Source of the DNA: Mycoplasma sp. 1654_15
Lineage (GTDB): Bacteria; Bacillota_I; Bacilli_A; Mycoplasmatales; Metamycoplasmataceae
Assembly (NCBI RefSeq): GCF_012516495.1
Contig: NZ_CP051214.1
Coordinates: 806,001-870,000 of the forward strand
Direction: 5' to 3'
Length of the DNA stretch: 64,000 nucleotides
In this document: piece by piece, positions 10,850-22,582 of the stretch
How the letters are laid out: each line of letters opens with the position of its first letter
How positions within the stretch are numbered: position 1 is the first letter of the stretch
Program-made: the position numbers and the translations under genes
The notes under the pieces: model-generated
What the model was told of the DNA's origin: nothing
Seen by the model: only the letters and a program-made list of their open reading frames with translations
The model's database searches: none

Positions 10850-12598
10850 TTATTTAACCTCTTTTTTAGATTTTTTACATATTTTTGCTTTAATTTTGTT
10901 TATTGTAATTAACAGTTTTTTTTCTTCTATGGCTAAAAACTCTTTTAAATCCTTCTTAAACAAATTATTTAAAGCAAAGATATTAGCTTTGTGTTTTTGT
11001 TTTTGGTATTTTAACTTGTCATAACCTAAACTATTTAATTTTTCATCTAATTGTTTTCTTTTTTCATGAATTTTACTAAATTCAGCAAGTTTTTCATCAT
11101 CTGATATTTGTTTTTGAGTTGAATTTAGTGTTTTAATATTTTTATAGTTAGTTAAAAACTCATTTTCTAATTCTTTTTTTAATTTTTTTCATTCTAATTT
11201 GTGTTGTGCAGTAGATTGTTTAATGATTTTTTTACTTAAACAATTATGTTTAAAATGAAGGATTATTAATCTAAAGTAAGTTGTAAATAAAGCAAGATTT
11301 CGTTTATTATATTGATTTTGTAAGTAATTTATTTTGTCTTCAACTATATGAACTTTTTCTTCTAAAAGTTCTGAATTTTTCCTTTTTTTTGAACTAGTTT
11401 TTAATTTACTATCTTTTTCTTTTTTAAAAGTTATTCACTGTTCTTTTTGTTGAGATTTTCAAAAAACCTGTGCTTTTATAAGTAAATAAGCTTTATAAAT
11501 GAAGGTAAGTGGTTTAAATTTTGTAAATACAATAGAAATTGCTGATAAATAAACTACAATACCAAAAATAATAGAAATTGAATTTGAATCAAGATTATAA
11601 GCAATACTTTGTAAATTAGAACTTCCGCTAAAAATTATTGAATAAAATAAAGAAACTAAAATAGAACCAATTGGTGAATTATAAGCAAGAAGTGCAATTA
11701 AAATAGTATCAAAACCTTCTTTTAATGGGGCTCTAGCACTAAACAGCATATTTTTTTGTAAAATCACATATCATAAAAATCCAGCAACCCCTGCAATTAA
11801 CGCTGAAAATGAAAGAGAAGAAATAACAAGAATTTTTTCATTTGTTCCAGCATATTTTGAAGCATTTAAATTTAGTCCTGACATTTTAATTTTGTAACCA
11901 ATAGTAGTTTTTTGGAATACAAATCACATTAACGTTGCAAAAATCACCAAAATAAATAACATCATAATTATAAAATTATTGCTAGTTGTAAAAGTAGGTA
12001 AAGTTACAGACTGAGAAACATCATCGCCTTTATAAAAGTTTCATAATTGAGCTGAAAATATTTGATAAAACAAGTAAAAAATTATTCAATTAAGTAATAT
12101 AGTTGAAATAACTTCATTAATTTTGAAAAAGGCTTTTAGTACTCCTGCAATAAAACCAATAAAAGCACTAAAGAAAATTCCAACTAAAAATGCTAGGAAA
12201 ATAAAGCCATTTGAGACTGGTTCATTTATTTTAGCAGAATTAATTAAAATAAGTAATGCTACTCCTCCCGATGTCATCATTTGACCAGGTATTCCTATAT
12301 TGAAAATTCCTGCTTTAAATCCTGTTCCTACAGCTATACCACCAAAAGTGAAAATGATAACTAACAATAATGTATCATAAGTTTTTGTTGATGAAAACGC
12401 AGTATTAAAAATATCTTCGATTACCTCGAACGGACTTGCACTTGAAGAAATAAAAATAAAAGCAATTAATAGACCAAAAAAGATAGATCATAATGAATTA
12501 AAAACTTTTCTTCTTGTTGAAATAGACTCATTATTGAAAATAAAATTCATTATTTTTGATAAATTAAACTCTTTTATTTTTGTAAAAACATTAGTCAT
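10850..12598 (-). CDS. Nucleoside ABC importer, permease 1 with long C-terminal extension
   Basis: The frame encodes 582 residues. Residues 1 to about 375 are the BPD_transp_2 permease core, with GIFNIGIPGQMMTSGG and a coupling-loop GYKIKMSGLNLNASKYAGTN. From about residue 380 to the end there is a hydrophilic, Lys/Glu-rich, probably coiled-coil tail with no membrane segments, not normal for NupP/RbsC-type permeases of about 350 residues. The start overlaps the ATPase stop by 8 bases (ATG at 12598). Several Trp are TGA, including the one joining core and tail. The function of the tail is unknown; no nucleotide-binding motif is seen in it. Confidence 0.85.
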
Positions 12599-14129
12599 TA
12601 TGCACACCTCCCATCAATATTCCTATTTGTTCTCTTGTCATACTTTTTGCACTTCTTTTTTCAGATAGTTTACCTTTATTGATAACCATAATTGAATCTG
12701 CTAGAGCAAAAACTTCATCAAGTTCATATGAAATTAATAAAATACATTTTTTCTTCTTTTTTTCTTCTAAAAGATAGTCATAAATTTGGTTAATAGCACC
12801 AACATCTAATCCTCTAGTAGGTTGAACAACAACTAATAATTTATGCTCTGAAAGGATTTCACGCCCTACTACTGCTTTTTGTTGATTTCCACCAGATAAA
12901 GACCTTGCAAGTGCATTTCCACTTCCATCACCACGTACGTCAAATTTTTGTTGAATTTCTTTATAAAAATTTTTTAAAACTTTATTTTTTATAAAACTAA
13001 GTTTTTGAAATTTTGGATTATAAAGTTCTCTAATAATTGCATTTTCTCTGATAGTAAAATCAAGCACAATTGCATATTTATGTCTATCACCTGGAATGTG
13101 TGAAATACCTGCTTTGTTTTTGTTTTTTACTGAAAAATTTGTGATATCTACAAGCTGACCTGAATTGTCTAGAATCTCAATTTTTCCTTCTTTTGGCTTT
13201 AAAATTCCTGAAATTACAAGCTCAATTTCTTCTTGACCATTTCCTTCAACACCTGCAATACCTAGAATTTCTCCTTCTTTAATTTCTATGTTAATATTGG
13301 AAATTTCTTTGTTTTGCTTAGCAAAAATATTAGTCATCCGAAAGCCTGTTTTGTCTGATAAAATTCCACTTTGATTTTTTGGTATTACAACTTTTTTACC
13401 AACCATTGCTTCTGATAATTCATCAATTTGAACATTTTTTAAAGAAGGAAAATGTTTTACAACTTTTCCTAATCTAATTACTGTTGCTTCGTCAGCAACG
13501 GATTTTACTTCATGTAATTTATGAGATATGAAGATAATTGTTTTTCCACTATTTTTAAAAAAACGAAGAATGTCTAAAAATCCTTCAATTTCTTGTGGAT
13601 TTAACACAGCGGTTGGTTCGTCAAATACTAAAATATCAGAATCTTTAAAAAGCATTTTCATAATTTCAACTTTTTGCTGAGTTGAAACTGTTGCATCTCC
13701 AGTCTTCTGATCTAAATCAAAATGTAAATTATATTTTTTTTGCAATAGTGAAACTTTTATTCTTGCTAACTCATAGTCTACAAAAACTTTATTTTTTAAA
13801 AATTCACTACCTAAAATAATATTTTCTAAGTTTGTATAAGCATCAATTAATTTAAAATGTTGATGCACCATTCCAATTCCTAAATCTTTTGCTTCATTAG
13901 GATTTTGAATAAAACTACTTTTTCCATTTATTTTAATACTACCTTGGGTTGGAGTATAAATTCCAAATAAAATCGACATTAAAGTTGATTTACCAGCACC
14001 ATTTTCACCAATTAAGGCATGAATAGTACCTTTCTTGATATTAATGTTGATATTATCATTTGCGACAAATTCTCCAAACTTCTTAGTTATTTGAATAAAT
14101 TCAATTGCATTTTGATTGTGGTTTAACAT
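12591..14129 (-). CDS. Nucleoside ABC importer ATPase (two fused nucleotide-binding domains)
   Basis: A 512-residue YufO/NupA-like double ATPase. The first domain has Walker A GENGAGKST (41-49), Q-loop GMVHQHF, a weak signature VSTQQK and Walker B ILVFDEPTAVL. The second has a P-loop without the invariant Lys (GVEGNGQEE), a good signature LSGGNQQK and VVVQPTRGLD. One catalytic and one degenerate site is normal for this family (RbsA, MglA). It energises uptake of nucleosides through the two permeases encoded just downstream. It is the first gene of the operon. Confidence 0.93.
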   Translation of the reverse strand: MLNHNQNAIEFIQITKKFGEFVANDNININIKKGTIHALIGENGAGKSTLMSILFGIYTPTQGSIKINGKSSFIQNPNEAKDLGIGMVHQHFKLIDAYTNLENIILGSEFLKNKVFVDYELARIKVSLLQKKYNLHFDLDQKTGDATVSTQQKVEIMKMLFKDSDILVFDEPTAVLNPQEIEGFLDILRFFKNSGKTIIFISHKLHEVKSVADEATVIRLGKVVKHFPSLKNVQIDELSEAMVGKKVVIPKNQSGILSDKTGFRMTNIFAKQNKEISNINIEIKEGEILGIAGVEGNGQEEIELVISGILKPKEGKIEILDNSGQLVDITNFSVKNKNKAGISHIPGDRHKYAIVLDFTIRENAIIRELYNPKFQKLSFIKNKVLKNFYKEIQQKFDVRGDGSGNALARSLSGGNQQKAVVGREILSEHKLLVVVQPTRGLDVGAINQIYDYLLEEKKKKKCILLISYELDEVFALADSIMVINKGKLSEKRSAKSMTREQIGILMGGVHND

Positions 14130-14173
14130 AGTTGGAATTATATAGTTTTTTTTATTATTTTTAAACTAAAAAA

Positions 14174-14569
14174 TTATTTATTATTTTTTTTAATAATATT
14201 TATTAAGAATTTTTTAGTTAATTGATAACTTATAGAATTAGGGTCTAATTTTGGAAAATATTTTGATATTAACAATCTTCCTGAATTTCTATTAAAAGTA
14301 GAGCTTCAATTTCTATGATCTTGTTTGTGTCCTTGTTGAAAATCAACTTCTTTTAAAAAGAAAGAATAGATATTACTAATAATCATTTTTTCTTTGCTGA
14401 TCTTTTAAAGATTTGTCAAACTTATAATTTATTTTTAAAATTAAATAAGCTTTAGTTTTCTTGTTAAAAATTCTTTAATTATAAAGCCTATAGCTGTTGA
14501 AGATTCAATACAATTATTTTCATCTTCTAAAAAGTTGCTTTGTAATACTTTTAAATTTCTATAATACAT
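14174..14569 (-). pseudogene. Decayed gene behind the cytosine methyltransferase
   Basis: A short frame starts at 14569, overlapping the methyltransferase stop, and runs 42 codons. Reading then continues in another frame (AYLILKINYKFDKSLKDQQ) and returns at 14386 to the first frame for a 70-codon stretch to 14174. Joining these at two A-runs gives one coherent protein of about 130 residues. I do not recognise it. Its position makes a restriction endonuclease remnant likely (inference only), because C5 methyltransferase genes are commonly followed by their endonuclease. The remaining bases of the 14130-14558 gap hold nothing else. Confidence 0.45.
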
Positions 14570-15809
14570 TATTTTTGTCCAAACTTTTTTTAATTGCAAG
14601 TCCAATCGCTTTAGCTAACAACGGAGGAACGGCGTTACCAATTTGTACAAGTTGTCATTTTTTGGAACCTTTAAAAATAAAATCATCTGGAAAAGATTGC
14701 AAGGCTGCTAATTCTCTTGGTGTTAAAACTCGTGGTAATTTTGGATGGATATTGACACCACCGTGGTTTTCTTTAATAGTGCAACTAGGTTGATTTCAAG
14801 GAGATTTTTTTCAACCATCTGAATAGTTTTTGTAAGCGCTTTGTCCCTCTGGAGTATTTTTGATTCTTTCTTCCATTTCTTTTGAATGTTTTGTAAAAAT
14901 ATGATTTATTTCTTTATTTTCTTCTAAATGCATATATTTTTCTATACATTCACCAAGAGTTTTATAGTCTTTTTGTTGTAATATTGGTTTAGGAAAATAA
15001 TTAATTTTGTTAATTTTATTTGCTATAAAAATCACTCTTTTTCTTATTTGAGCAACTCCATAATCTGCACTATTTAAAGTAGTTACATTTATCTGATATC
15101 CTATGTTTTTATAGTCATTTATTATTTTTTGTTCTACTTGTCCATTTAACATTGTTCTTAAACCTTGCACATTTTCCATAAGAACAAATTTTGGTTGCAA
15201 ATTTATGACTATTTCTAACATTTCAAGATATAAACTATTTCTGGGATCATCAACTACTCTATTTCCTGCCATAGAAAAACCTTGGCATGGAAATCCTCCT
15301 GCTATTAGATCAATATTTGTATTTTTAAATTTGTTATAAAGTTCTTCTTTGACTTTAGCATCTCTAATATCTCTAGTTTCAATAAGTTCTTCTTTTTTGT
15401 TCCTATTTTGAAAATTATAGACATAAGTTGCTACTGCTTCAGGCATAATTTCAACACTAGCAATTGGCTCAAAACCTGCCATAACTAAACCACAGGATAA
15501 TCCACCTGCTCCTGAAAATAGGTCTATAAATTTATAACCATTTTTATAATTAAAATTTCAACCGTCTAATTTATTTATTTCTTTTAACACGTCAATGAAA
15601 TGAACTTTTTCTTCAATTTTTCCTATTTTTTTATTACTGTTTACTTCTTTTTTATAGGATAATTTTCAATCTTGATAATCTGAGTCTAAAATTAAATATT
15701 TATTATTTTGTTTTATAGAAATTAAACTTTTTTTAGCTATTTCTTTTCTAATGAATTTTTGACTCACTGCTTCTAATTTAGCAATTTCTGAAATTTTATA
15801 ATATTTCAT
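14559..15809 (-). CDS. C5-cytosine DNA methyltransferase with N-terminal DNA-binding domain
   Basis: A 416-residue enzyme that transfers a methyl group from SAM to C5 of cytosine in a specific DNA site. Family motifs in order: I FIDLFSGAGGLSCG, IV GGFPCQGFS with the catalytic Cys, VI ENVQGL, VIII QIRKRVIFIA, X GNAVPPLLAKAIG. The first 55 residues (YYKISEIAKLEAVSQKFI) look like an AlpA/MerR-type helix-turn-helix, which could autoregulate the gene as in some other restriction systems (inference). AAAGGAG precedes the ATG. No intact endonuclease is adjacent. The recognition site cannot be told from sequence. Confidence 0.92.
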
Positions 15810-15867
15810 TTAGACTCCTTTACGTTATTATCTTATATCAAGATTATTTTTCTTCATTTTTAAAGAA

Positions 15868-15899
15868 AAATAAAATCATAAATTAATATGATTTTATTT
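15868..15899 (-). terminator. lepA terminator
   Basis: AAATAAAATCATA and TATGATTTTATTT form a 13-bp stem with a 6-base loop. It overlaps the lepA stop codon and is followed by a T-rich stretch on the minus strand. Confidence 0.65.
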
Positions 15900-17693
15900 T
15901 TTATTATCTGTATCTGTTTTTAAAACAGCTAAAAAAGCTTCTTGTGGAACATCAACTGTACCAAAGGACTTCATACGTTTTTTACCAGCTTTTTGTTTTT
16001 CTAAGAGTTTTTTACGACGAGTGACATCTCCCCCATATAACTTAGCGGTAACATCTTTACGATAAGCTTTTATTGTTTCTCTGGCTATAACTTTTGAGCC
16101 AATAACAGCTTGAACTGGAACTTCAAATGAATGTCTTGGAATAGTTTCTTTTAATTTTTCTGTTAATTCTCTTCCTTTTTTGTATGCAAAATCTTTGTGA
16201 ACAATAATTGAAAGAGCATCTACTTTTTGTCCATTTAATAAAATATCTAATTTTATTAAATTTGATTCTTGATAACCAATTACTTCATATTCAAAAGAAC
16301 CATAACCCTTGGACATAGATTTTAATTTATCAAAAAAGTCAAAAATAATTTCAGATAAAGGAAGAATATAAACTAGTTTTCTTCTTGATTTGTCTATGTA
16401 TTCTAAAGATTCATACACTCCTCTTTTATCTTGACATAAACCCATTATTGAACCTAGAAATTCTTCAGGAACAAAGATTGTTGCTCTTATATATGGTTCT
16501 TCAATTTTTTCAATTTGTGTAGGTTCAGGAAAAAAACTAGGATTAGAAATAGAAACTACCTCTTTGTTTGTTTTAGTAACTTTAAATTCAACAGAAGGAG
16601 CAGTGGCAACTATTGATAAATTAAATTCACGTTCGAGTCTTTCTTGCAAAATCTCCATATGTAAAAGACCTAAAAATCCGATTCTAAAACCAAAACCTAA
16701 AGCTTTTGAAGACTCAGGTTCATAGCTAATTGAAGAATCTGATAGTGAAATTTTTTCTAATGAATCTTTTAATAAATTGTAATCTTGTGAATCAACAGGA
16801 TAAAATCCGGTATAAACAACAGGTTTTAATTTTTTATAACCAGGTAAAGGTTCTTTTGCTGGATTAGAAACTAAAGTAATAGTATCTCCAACTGAAACAT
16901 CTTTTGCATTTCTAATTGAGGCTGCAATTCAACCTACTTCACCTGCTACAAGTTCTTCTTTTTTAAGCTCTTTTGGAGTTCTTACACCTAGTTCAATAAC
17001 ACCAAATTTTTTACCATTTGCCATAAATTTAAATTCATCGCCTACTTTAATTGAACCAGATACAATTCTTACTAAAATAATAACTCCTCTGTAAATATCA
17101 AAATAAGAATCAAAAACAAGTGCTTTTAATTCTTTATGATTTTCATCTACTTTTGGAGCTGGTATTTTAGTTACAATAGCGTCTAAAACTGCTTCAATAT
17201 TAGTACCGTTTTTGGCTGATATTAAAATTGCATCATCTGTAGGTGTACCTATAGCATTTTCTACTTCTTCTTTAACTCTATCAACATCAGCTGCTGGCAA
17301 ATCTATTTTATTAATTATTGTAATTATTTCTAAATTATTTTCTATAGCTAAATAAACATTTGCAAGTGTTTGAGCTTCAATTCCTTGTGTAGCATCAACA
17401 AGTAGCAAAGCACCTTCAGTAGCTGCTAAAGACCTTGAAACTTCATAAGTAAAATCCACATGACCTGGTGTGTCAATTAAATGAAAAATATAGTCTTTGT
17501 AATGAAGCTGCACTGCATTTAGTTTTATAGTAATTCCTCGTTCTTTTTCCAGATCCATAGAATCTAAATGTTGTGCTTGAAGTTCTCTTTTTTCTACTGC
17601 ATTAGTTAATTCTAAAATACGATCTGCTAAAGTGGACTTACCATGATCGATGTGTGCTATGATAGAAAAATTTCGGATTTTTTTAGCATCCAT
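15894..17693 (-). CDS. lepA: Elongation factor 4 (LepA)
   Basis: A 599-residue translational GTPase that remodels stalled or mistranslocated ribosomes. G1 [14 protein letters not shown], switch [10 protein letters not shown] and NKIDLPAAD are present. The LepA-specific C-terminal domain ends with [20 protein letters not shown] and [11 protein letters not shown]. Length is normal. TGA encodes Trp in the middle part (for example near 16928). It follows the small membrane protein gene by 6 bases. Confidence 0.97.
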
Positions 17694-17699
17694 AACAAA

Positions 17700-18065
17700 T
17701 TACTTTTTAATTAGTGTAAAAAAATCTGATGTTGTGGTGTTGAAAATTGTAGTAGAAGCTTGTTGGCTAGCAGAATTTTTATAAAGAATTTCAGCAACTG
17801 GTCTAACTTGATCATGGTGTATGTCTTGTTGAGATCAGATAATTATTCAAGTTATTACAACAATTGCTACTATAATGATAGCAAGTAACAAGAAAAATAG
17901 AGCTACTCTTTCTGCTTTATGTCTTTCTTTAAATCTTAAAAATCTTTTATAAAAAATAATGTTTTCTTTTGGTTTTTGACCTTCAACGTCTCTTTGAATT
18001 GTTGGAGTTTTAATTTGAGTATCATCAATAAAATACTCTTTGGCTTGTTTATTTGGTTTTGACAT
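17700..18065 (-). CDS. Small single-pass membrane protein
   Basis: A 121-residue protein of unknown function. A basic, hydrophilic N-terminus of about 50 residues (with FYKRFLRFKERHKAERVA) precedes one membrane helix (VALFFLLLAIIIVAIVVIT), then a short tail with two TGA-encoded Trp. The positive charge on the N-terminal side predicts N-in topology. It is embedded between hup (10 bases upstream) and lepA (6 bases downstream), so it is probably co-transcribed. I recognise no family. Confidence 0.7.
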
Positions 18066-18074
18066 TTTAAACTT

Positions 18075-18347
18075 CTATTTCAACATATCTTTTAGATTTT
18101 TAGAAGGTTTAAATTTTGCCACCATTTTTGCTGGAATACTAACTTCTGATTTAGTAATTGGATTAATTGCTGTAGATTGTTCTTTAAAAATACCTTGAAA
18201 TGTTCCAAATCCTGCAATTACAACTTTGTCTCCTCTTTTAATTTGACCTGTTACTATATCAAAAAATGAATTTAATACTGCTTCACACTCTTTAAATGAA
18301 AGTTGTGTTTCATCCATAATTAATTCTAATAGTTCTTTTTTGTTCAT
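18075..18347 (-). CDS. hup: HU-family DNA-binding protein
   Basis: A 90-residue histone-like protein that bends DNA and compacts the nucleoid. It has the HU layout: helical N-terminus MNKKELLELIMDETQLSFKE, then RGDKVVIAGFGTFQ, the beta-arm region with INPITKSEVSIPA, and C-terminal KFKPSKNLKD. The arm deviates from the canonical RNP tip (NPIT), as in some mollicute HU proteins. An AAGGAAAT stretch precedes the ATG. Confidence 0.93.
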   Translation of the reverse strand: MNKKELLELIMDETQLSFKECEAVLNSFFDIVTGQIKRGDKVVIAGFGTFQGIFKEQSTAINPITKSEVSIPAKMVAKFKPSKNLKDMLK

Positions 18348-18396
18348 AATGATTTCCTTTGTATTGATAAATTATTTATATTTTACTTTATTTTCT

Positions 18397-19698
18397 TTAT
18401 TTTTCTTTATTATTTTTGTAAATTATTTTTATTGGGCAACCTTCAAAACCAAAATAATTCCTAAATTGATTTTCTATGTATCTTTGATAGGAGAAATGAA
18501 TTAAATTTTTGTCATTAACAAAAAATAAAAAAGTAGGAATTTGTGCTTGGATTTGTTGAGCAAATTTAATAGTTAATTTCTTACCTCTAACACTTGGTGG
18601 AGGTTGGAGCATTTGAATATCTAAAACAAACTGATTTAAGGCATTTGTGGAAACTTTTTTTTCTAAATTATTCTTTACTTGAATTATTGTATCTGTTAAT
18701 TTAGTAATTCTACTTCCTGTTTGTGCAGAAATAAAACAAATAGGGGCTCAATCTAAAAATTTGTAATTTTGCTTCATTTTCTTTATAAAAATATTTTGAG
18801 TGTTAGTTTCTTTAGCAATTAAATCTCATTTGTTAACTACTAAAATAATGGGTTTTTGTTTTTCAAATGCATAACCTGCCAAACGAGCATCAAAATGTGA
18901 TAATTCTTGTGTAGCATCTATTAAAATCAAGGATAAATTAGCCTCATCTAAAGAATTAAAAGCTCTTAATAGTGCATAAAAATCAACAGATTCTGCTATT
19001 TTAGATTTTCTAATAATCCCAGCAGTATCAACTATTTCAAAATCCATTTTATCTATTTTTATAAAGCTAGAAACTGAATCTCTGGTAGTTCCTGCGATGG
19101 GCGAAACGATTGATCTATTTTCTTTAGTCAGCGTGTTTAATAAAGTTGATTTTCCTGCATTAGGTTTTCCTATAATTGCAAGTTTAAATGCTTCTTTTTC
19201 CTTCTCTTTTGCAAAATCTAAGTTATTTATTGTTGCATCTAATAAGTCTCCAATACCTTCGCCATGAATAGCTGAAATTGGGAAAATTTCTTCAAAACCT
19301 AAAGAATAAATGCTTGTATCAAAAAATTTATTTCCTTCTAATTTGTTTGCTGCAATTAAAACCTTTTTATTTGATTTTCTTAAAAGATCAATAACAAAAT
19401 AATCGTCTGAATCAATTTCAGCTCTACCGTCTACTAAAAAAATAATTAGGTTTGCTTCTTCTATTGCGATTTGTGTTTGAATTCTGATAAGCTCTTGAAA
19501 AGATTTATTTTCTACCTCAATTCCACCAGTATCAATTAAGTAAAATTCTTTGCCTGATCAAGAAACTTTTGAATAAATTCTGTCTCTTGTAACACCTGGA
19601 CTATTGTGAATTATTGAAACTTTTTTTCCTACTAATTTATTAAATAATGTTGATTTTCCAACATTTGGTTTACCGATTAAAGCTACGATATTCTTCAT
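18397..19698 (-). CDS. der: Ribosome-assembly GTPase Der (EngA)
   Basis: A 433-residue protein with two tandem GTPase domains and a KH-like C-terminus, acting in 50S maturation. Domain 1 has [16 protein letters not shown] and AANKLEG (NKxD altered to NKLE). Domain 2 has [17 protein letters not shown] and VVNKWD, where the Trp is TGA. The C-terminal [13 protein letters not shown] segment matches the KH-like domain. Its start lies just before the cmk stop with a two-base gap. Confidence 0.95.
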
Positions 19699-19700
19699 TT

Positions 19701-20369
19701 TTAAAGCAATTTCTGTTCAATTAATTTACAAATTTGATTAACTACTTGATCAAAATTTAAATGTGTTGAGTCTATAAAAATTGAATCTTCGGTCTTATGG
19801 AGAGGGTTGACTTTACGATTCATATCATTTTGATCTCGCTTTTCAATTTCTTCTAAAATTGTTTGGAAATTAGTTTCTAAATTTAATTCTTTGTTTTGTT
19901 CAACTCTTCTTTTTGCTCTTATTTTTGAATCAGCTCATAGAAAAATCTTTAATTCTGCTTTAGGCATAACAACAAATGTAGTATCTCTACCTTCCATTAT
20001 TATTCCTTTATGGTTTTGTTGAAATTCTTTTAAAATATCTACAACTTGTTCTCTTATTTTTGGAAATTTTGCAATTTGTGAAGCATTTTTAGAAATAACA
20101 TCTAATCTCAATTCATCTTCAATTTTTTGCTTTTCTAACAAAATAGAACCATCTTCTAAAAGTTGTAAAAAAGAATTGCTTCAGTGTTTTAAAATTTCTT
20201 TCTCACTGTCAATTTTTACTTCATTTTTATAGCAAAAATACGCAATAGCTCTGTAAAGTGAACCTGTGTTTACGAATAAATAATTATACTTTTGTGCAAT
20301 AGTTTGTGCTATTGAAGATTTACCTGCACCGGATGGTCCATCAATAGCAATATTAATTTTTTTGTTCAT
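19701..20369 (-). CDS. cmk: Cytidylate kinase
   Basis: A 222-residue (d)CMP kinase producing CDP/dCDP for nucleotide salvage. P-loop [23 protein letters not shown] and the CMP-binding [22 protein letters not shown] are characteristic. A tail with RAKRRVEQN contributes the lid arginines. TGA is read as Trp in two places. cmk-der is a common gene pair in this group, and the genes are almost contiguous. Confidence 0.95.
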
Positions 20370-20436
20370 TTTACTCCAATATTTGTAATATTTAATAATA
20401 ACAAATTTTAATTATTTACAAATATAAAAGCTTATT

Positions 20437-20640
20437 TTATATAGTTCCGATGGTCCCAATGGAAATAAAAACAACAACAAGACCATAAATTGCAGAAATT
20501 GTAAGCCCTAATCCTACACAAACTACTAATGACATTCCAAAAATTTTCAAAAATGTTTTAAGTTGAATTTTTGATTTTGCATTATGTTCTTGTTTACGAT
20601 ATTTTAATTTCAAACTGTTTAAATAATATTCAAAAAACAT
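20437..20640 (-). CDS. Small hydrophobic protein
   Basis: A 67-residue protein of unknown function with a basic N-terminal half (KLKYRKQEHNAKSK) and one or two membrane segments (FGMSLVVCVGLGLTISAIYG, then VVVFISIG). AAAGGAT, overlapping the stop region of the upstream permease gene, serves as ribosome binding site, so it is translated as part of the ABC importer operon. Its place at the end of an importer operon suggests an accessory membrane subunit, but nothing in the sequence proves it. Confidence 0.6.
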   Translation of the reverse strand: MFFEYYLNSLKLKYRKQEHNAKSKIQLKTFLKIFGMSLVVCVGLGLTISAIYGLVVVFISIGTIGTI

Positions 20641-20643
20641 AAT

Positions 20644-21615
20644 TTATCCTTTAATTGTTGAACCTTGTCTTGAAATTGCTCTTAGAATTCTTTTTCTAAA
20701 TCCAAAATAAATTATAAACATTGGTAATATTGCTAAAATAGCTCCTGCCATTCTAATGTTTTTTAAGAAAGGAATTAATCCTTCACCTTCATCTGGATTT
20801 CTACCAACATCTAATAATCAAATATTAATTACTTTAATATTAGAGTTTCCTTCTAAAATCAATAGTGGTCATAAAAGTCCATTTCAAGCTGCAAAGGCTG
20901 TAAGAATACCTACCGTTCAAATTGTCGGACTCACTAATGGAATAGCCACTTTGAAGAAAAATTTAATATTTGAACAACCATCAACCATAGCTGCTTCTTT
21001 AATTCTATCTGAGATTTCTTCGAATGCATTTCTGAACATAAAGCCTGAAAAAACTGAGGCTGCAAATGGAGCTACTAAAGCTAAAATGGTTCCGGGTTGT
21101 TTATTTCATAACAAAATAATTACAACTCTGTATTGACCTATTAATAAAGCTGTTTCTGGTAGCAATAAGATAGATAGAAAAATTAATCAAGAAGCTTTTT
21201 TGTATTTTCATTTTTTTAAAGAAAATGCATAGCCAAAAGTCATTGAAAAAAATATTTTTCCAATAACTGAAATTAGCGTAATTAGAATTGTTCAACCTAA
21301 TGCTTGACCATAACCTTCTGCAAAAGCTTGAGAAAAATTACTTCATTCTAATGTTTGTGGATAATAAACTAAAACCCTTGAGTCAATTACTTGCTCTTTT
21401 GGTGCTAGTGCATAGATAACCATGAAGTAAAAAGGGAAAATAATAAATAGACCAAAAACAAATAAGACTATGAATTTAAGAAGAAAAGATACTACATTTT
21501 TCCACAAAGATACTTCTTTTACTTGAGAAGAAATTAAGTTTGTTGCTTTTCTTGTTTTTAAATTTGCTAACTTATTCCTTCAAAAAATTAGTAGCTTTAA
21601 TTTTGTTGCGTACAT
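20644..21615 (-). CDS. Sugar-type ABC importer permease (MalG/UgpE-like)
   Basis: A 323-residue permease with about six membrane segments. The EAA coupling loop reads EAAMVDGCSNIKFFFKVAIPLVSP (residues around 225-248), the contact with the ATPase typical of CUT1 permeases. ATG 21615 has AGGAGA 6 bases upstream and overlaps the end of the partner permease gene by 44 bases. It pairs with the MalF-like permease encoded upstream. The substrate is unknown; see the thermonuclease and lipoproteins of the same operon. Confidence 0.88.
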
Positions 21616-22582
21616 GTCTTTCTCCTAATTTTGAAATAATAAGTAATATAGTATTTATTCCTTTTTTAAGCACTATTGAAAGGGCTAAACCATAAACAAA
21701 TAAATAAATGGTAGAAACTCCTGCATAGGTAAATTCAGAATCTTTAACTTGTTGATAGATATAAATTAAAATTGTTGTTCCACCATTACTTTTTGCTGTT
21801 CCAGCATCTGGAAAAATACCAATTGGAAATACTTTAATACCCCCAATAATTCCCATTGTGATTAAAAAGTTTATTGTTTTAGAAACTGAAGGTAAAGTGA
21901 TTTTGAAAAACTGTTTAAAAGGACTTGCACCATCAATAGAAGCGGCTTTGTAAAGTGTAGGATTTACTGATAACATTGCTGTAGTTAAAATTAAAATTTG
22001 AAAAGCTAGCGAACGTCATACACCTGAAAATAAAATAACTATTAAAGCGTTGAAAGAATCTTCTTGTCCGCTTTCTAATCATCTTGTTTTTGTATTAAAT
22101 AAATTGTTAATAAATCCGCCTTCTGTAGCAAAAACATATGAAAAGGCAAGTGAGACAGCAATCCCTGATGTAACATAGGGTAAAAAGAAGACAGTTTGTC
22201 AAAAACCTCTAGCTCATTTTCTATAAATGCTTGCAATTGTTGAAGAAATTAATAACGAAATAAGCAAGGTAATAGGAAGAGAAATTATGGCAAAAATAGT
22301 TGAATTTCTTATCCCAATTTGAAAAAATGGATCTTGTAAAACATCTGAAAAAGCTGTAAATCCAAAATGTACTGAGGCTTTGTTATTAGGATCATCATTT
22401 ATTAAAACAGATTCTTTAACTGCATATATAAAAGGAAGCAAAGTAAATAACAAAATTATTAAGATGGAGGGTAATAAAAGTAGTAATGGTTTTCAAAACT
22501 TTTCTTGTTTATGAAGGATTCCAAGTTCAAAATTTGTTTCTTTTTTAAACATTTTAAACTTAAGTCTATATCACAAATTCAT
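21572..22582 (-). CDS. Sugar-type ABC importer permease (MalF/UgpA-like)
   Basis: A 336-residue permease. The EAA loop is AASIDGASPFKQFFKITLPSVS, normal for the family. The start at 22582 is chosen because its ATG overlaps the ATPase stop (TAATG) and GAGAGG lies 8 bases upstream; an alternative ATG at 22552 lacks such a site. It forms the membrane channel with the MalG-like partner. Several TGA Trp codons occur between its N- and C-terminal halves. Confidence 0.87.

Noticed and set aside
15894-17693. Apparent split of lepA and many other genes at TGA codons
   Set aside because: All these TGA fall at positions where homologues have Trp and the frame continues; this is the mollicute code, not pseudogenisation.
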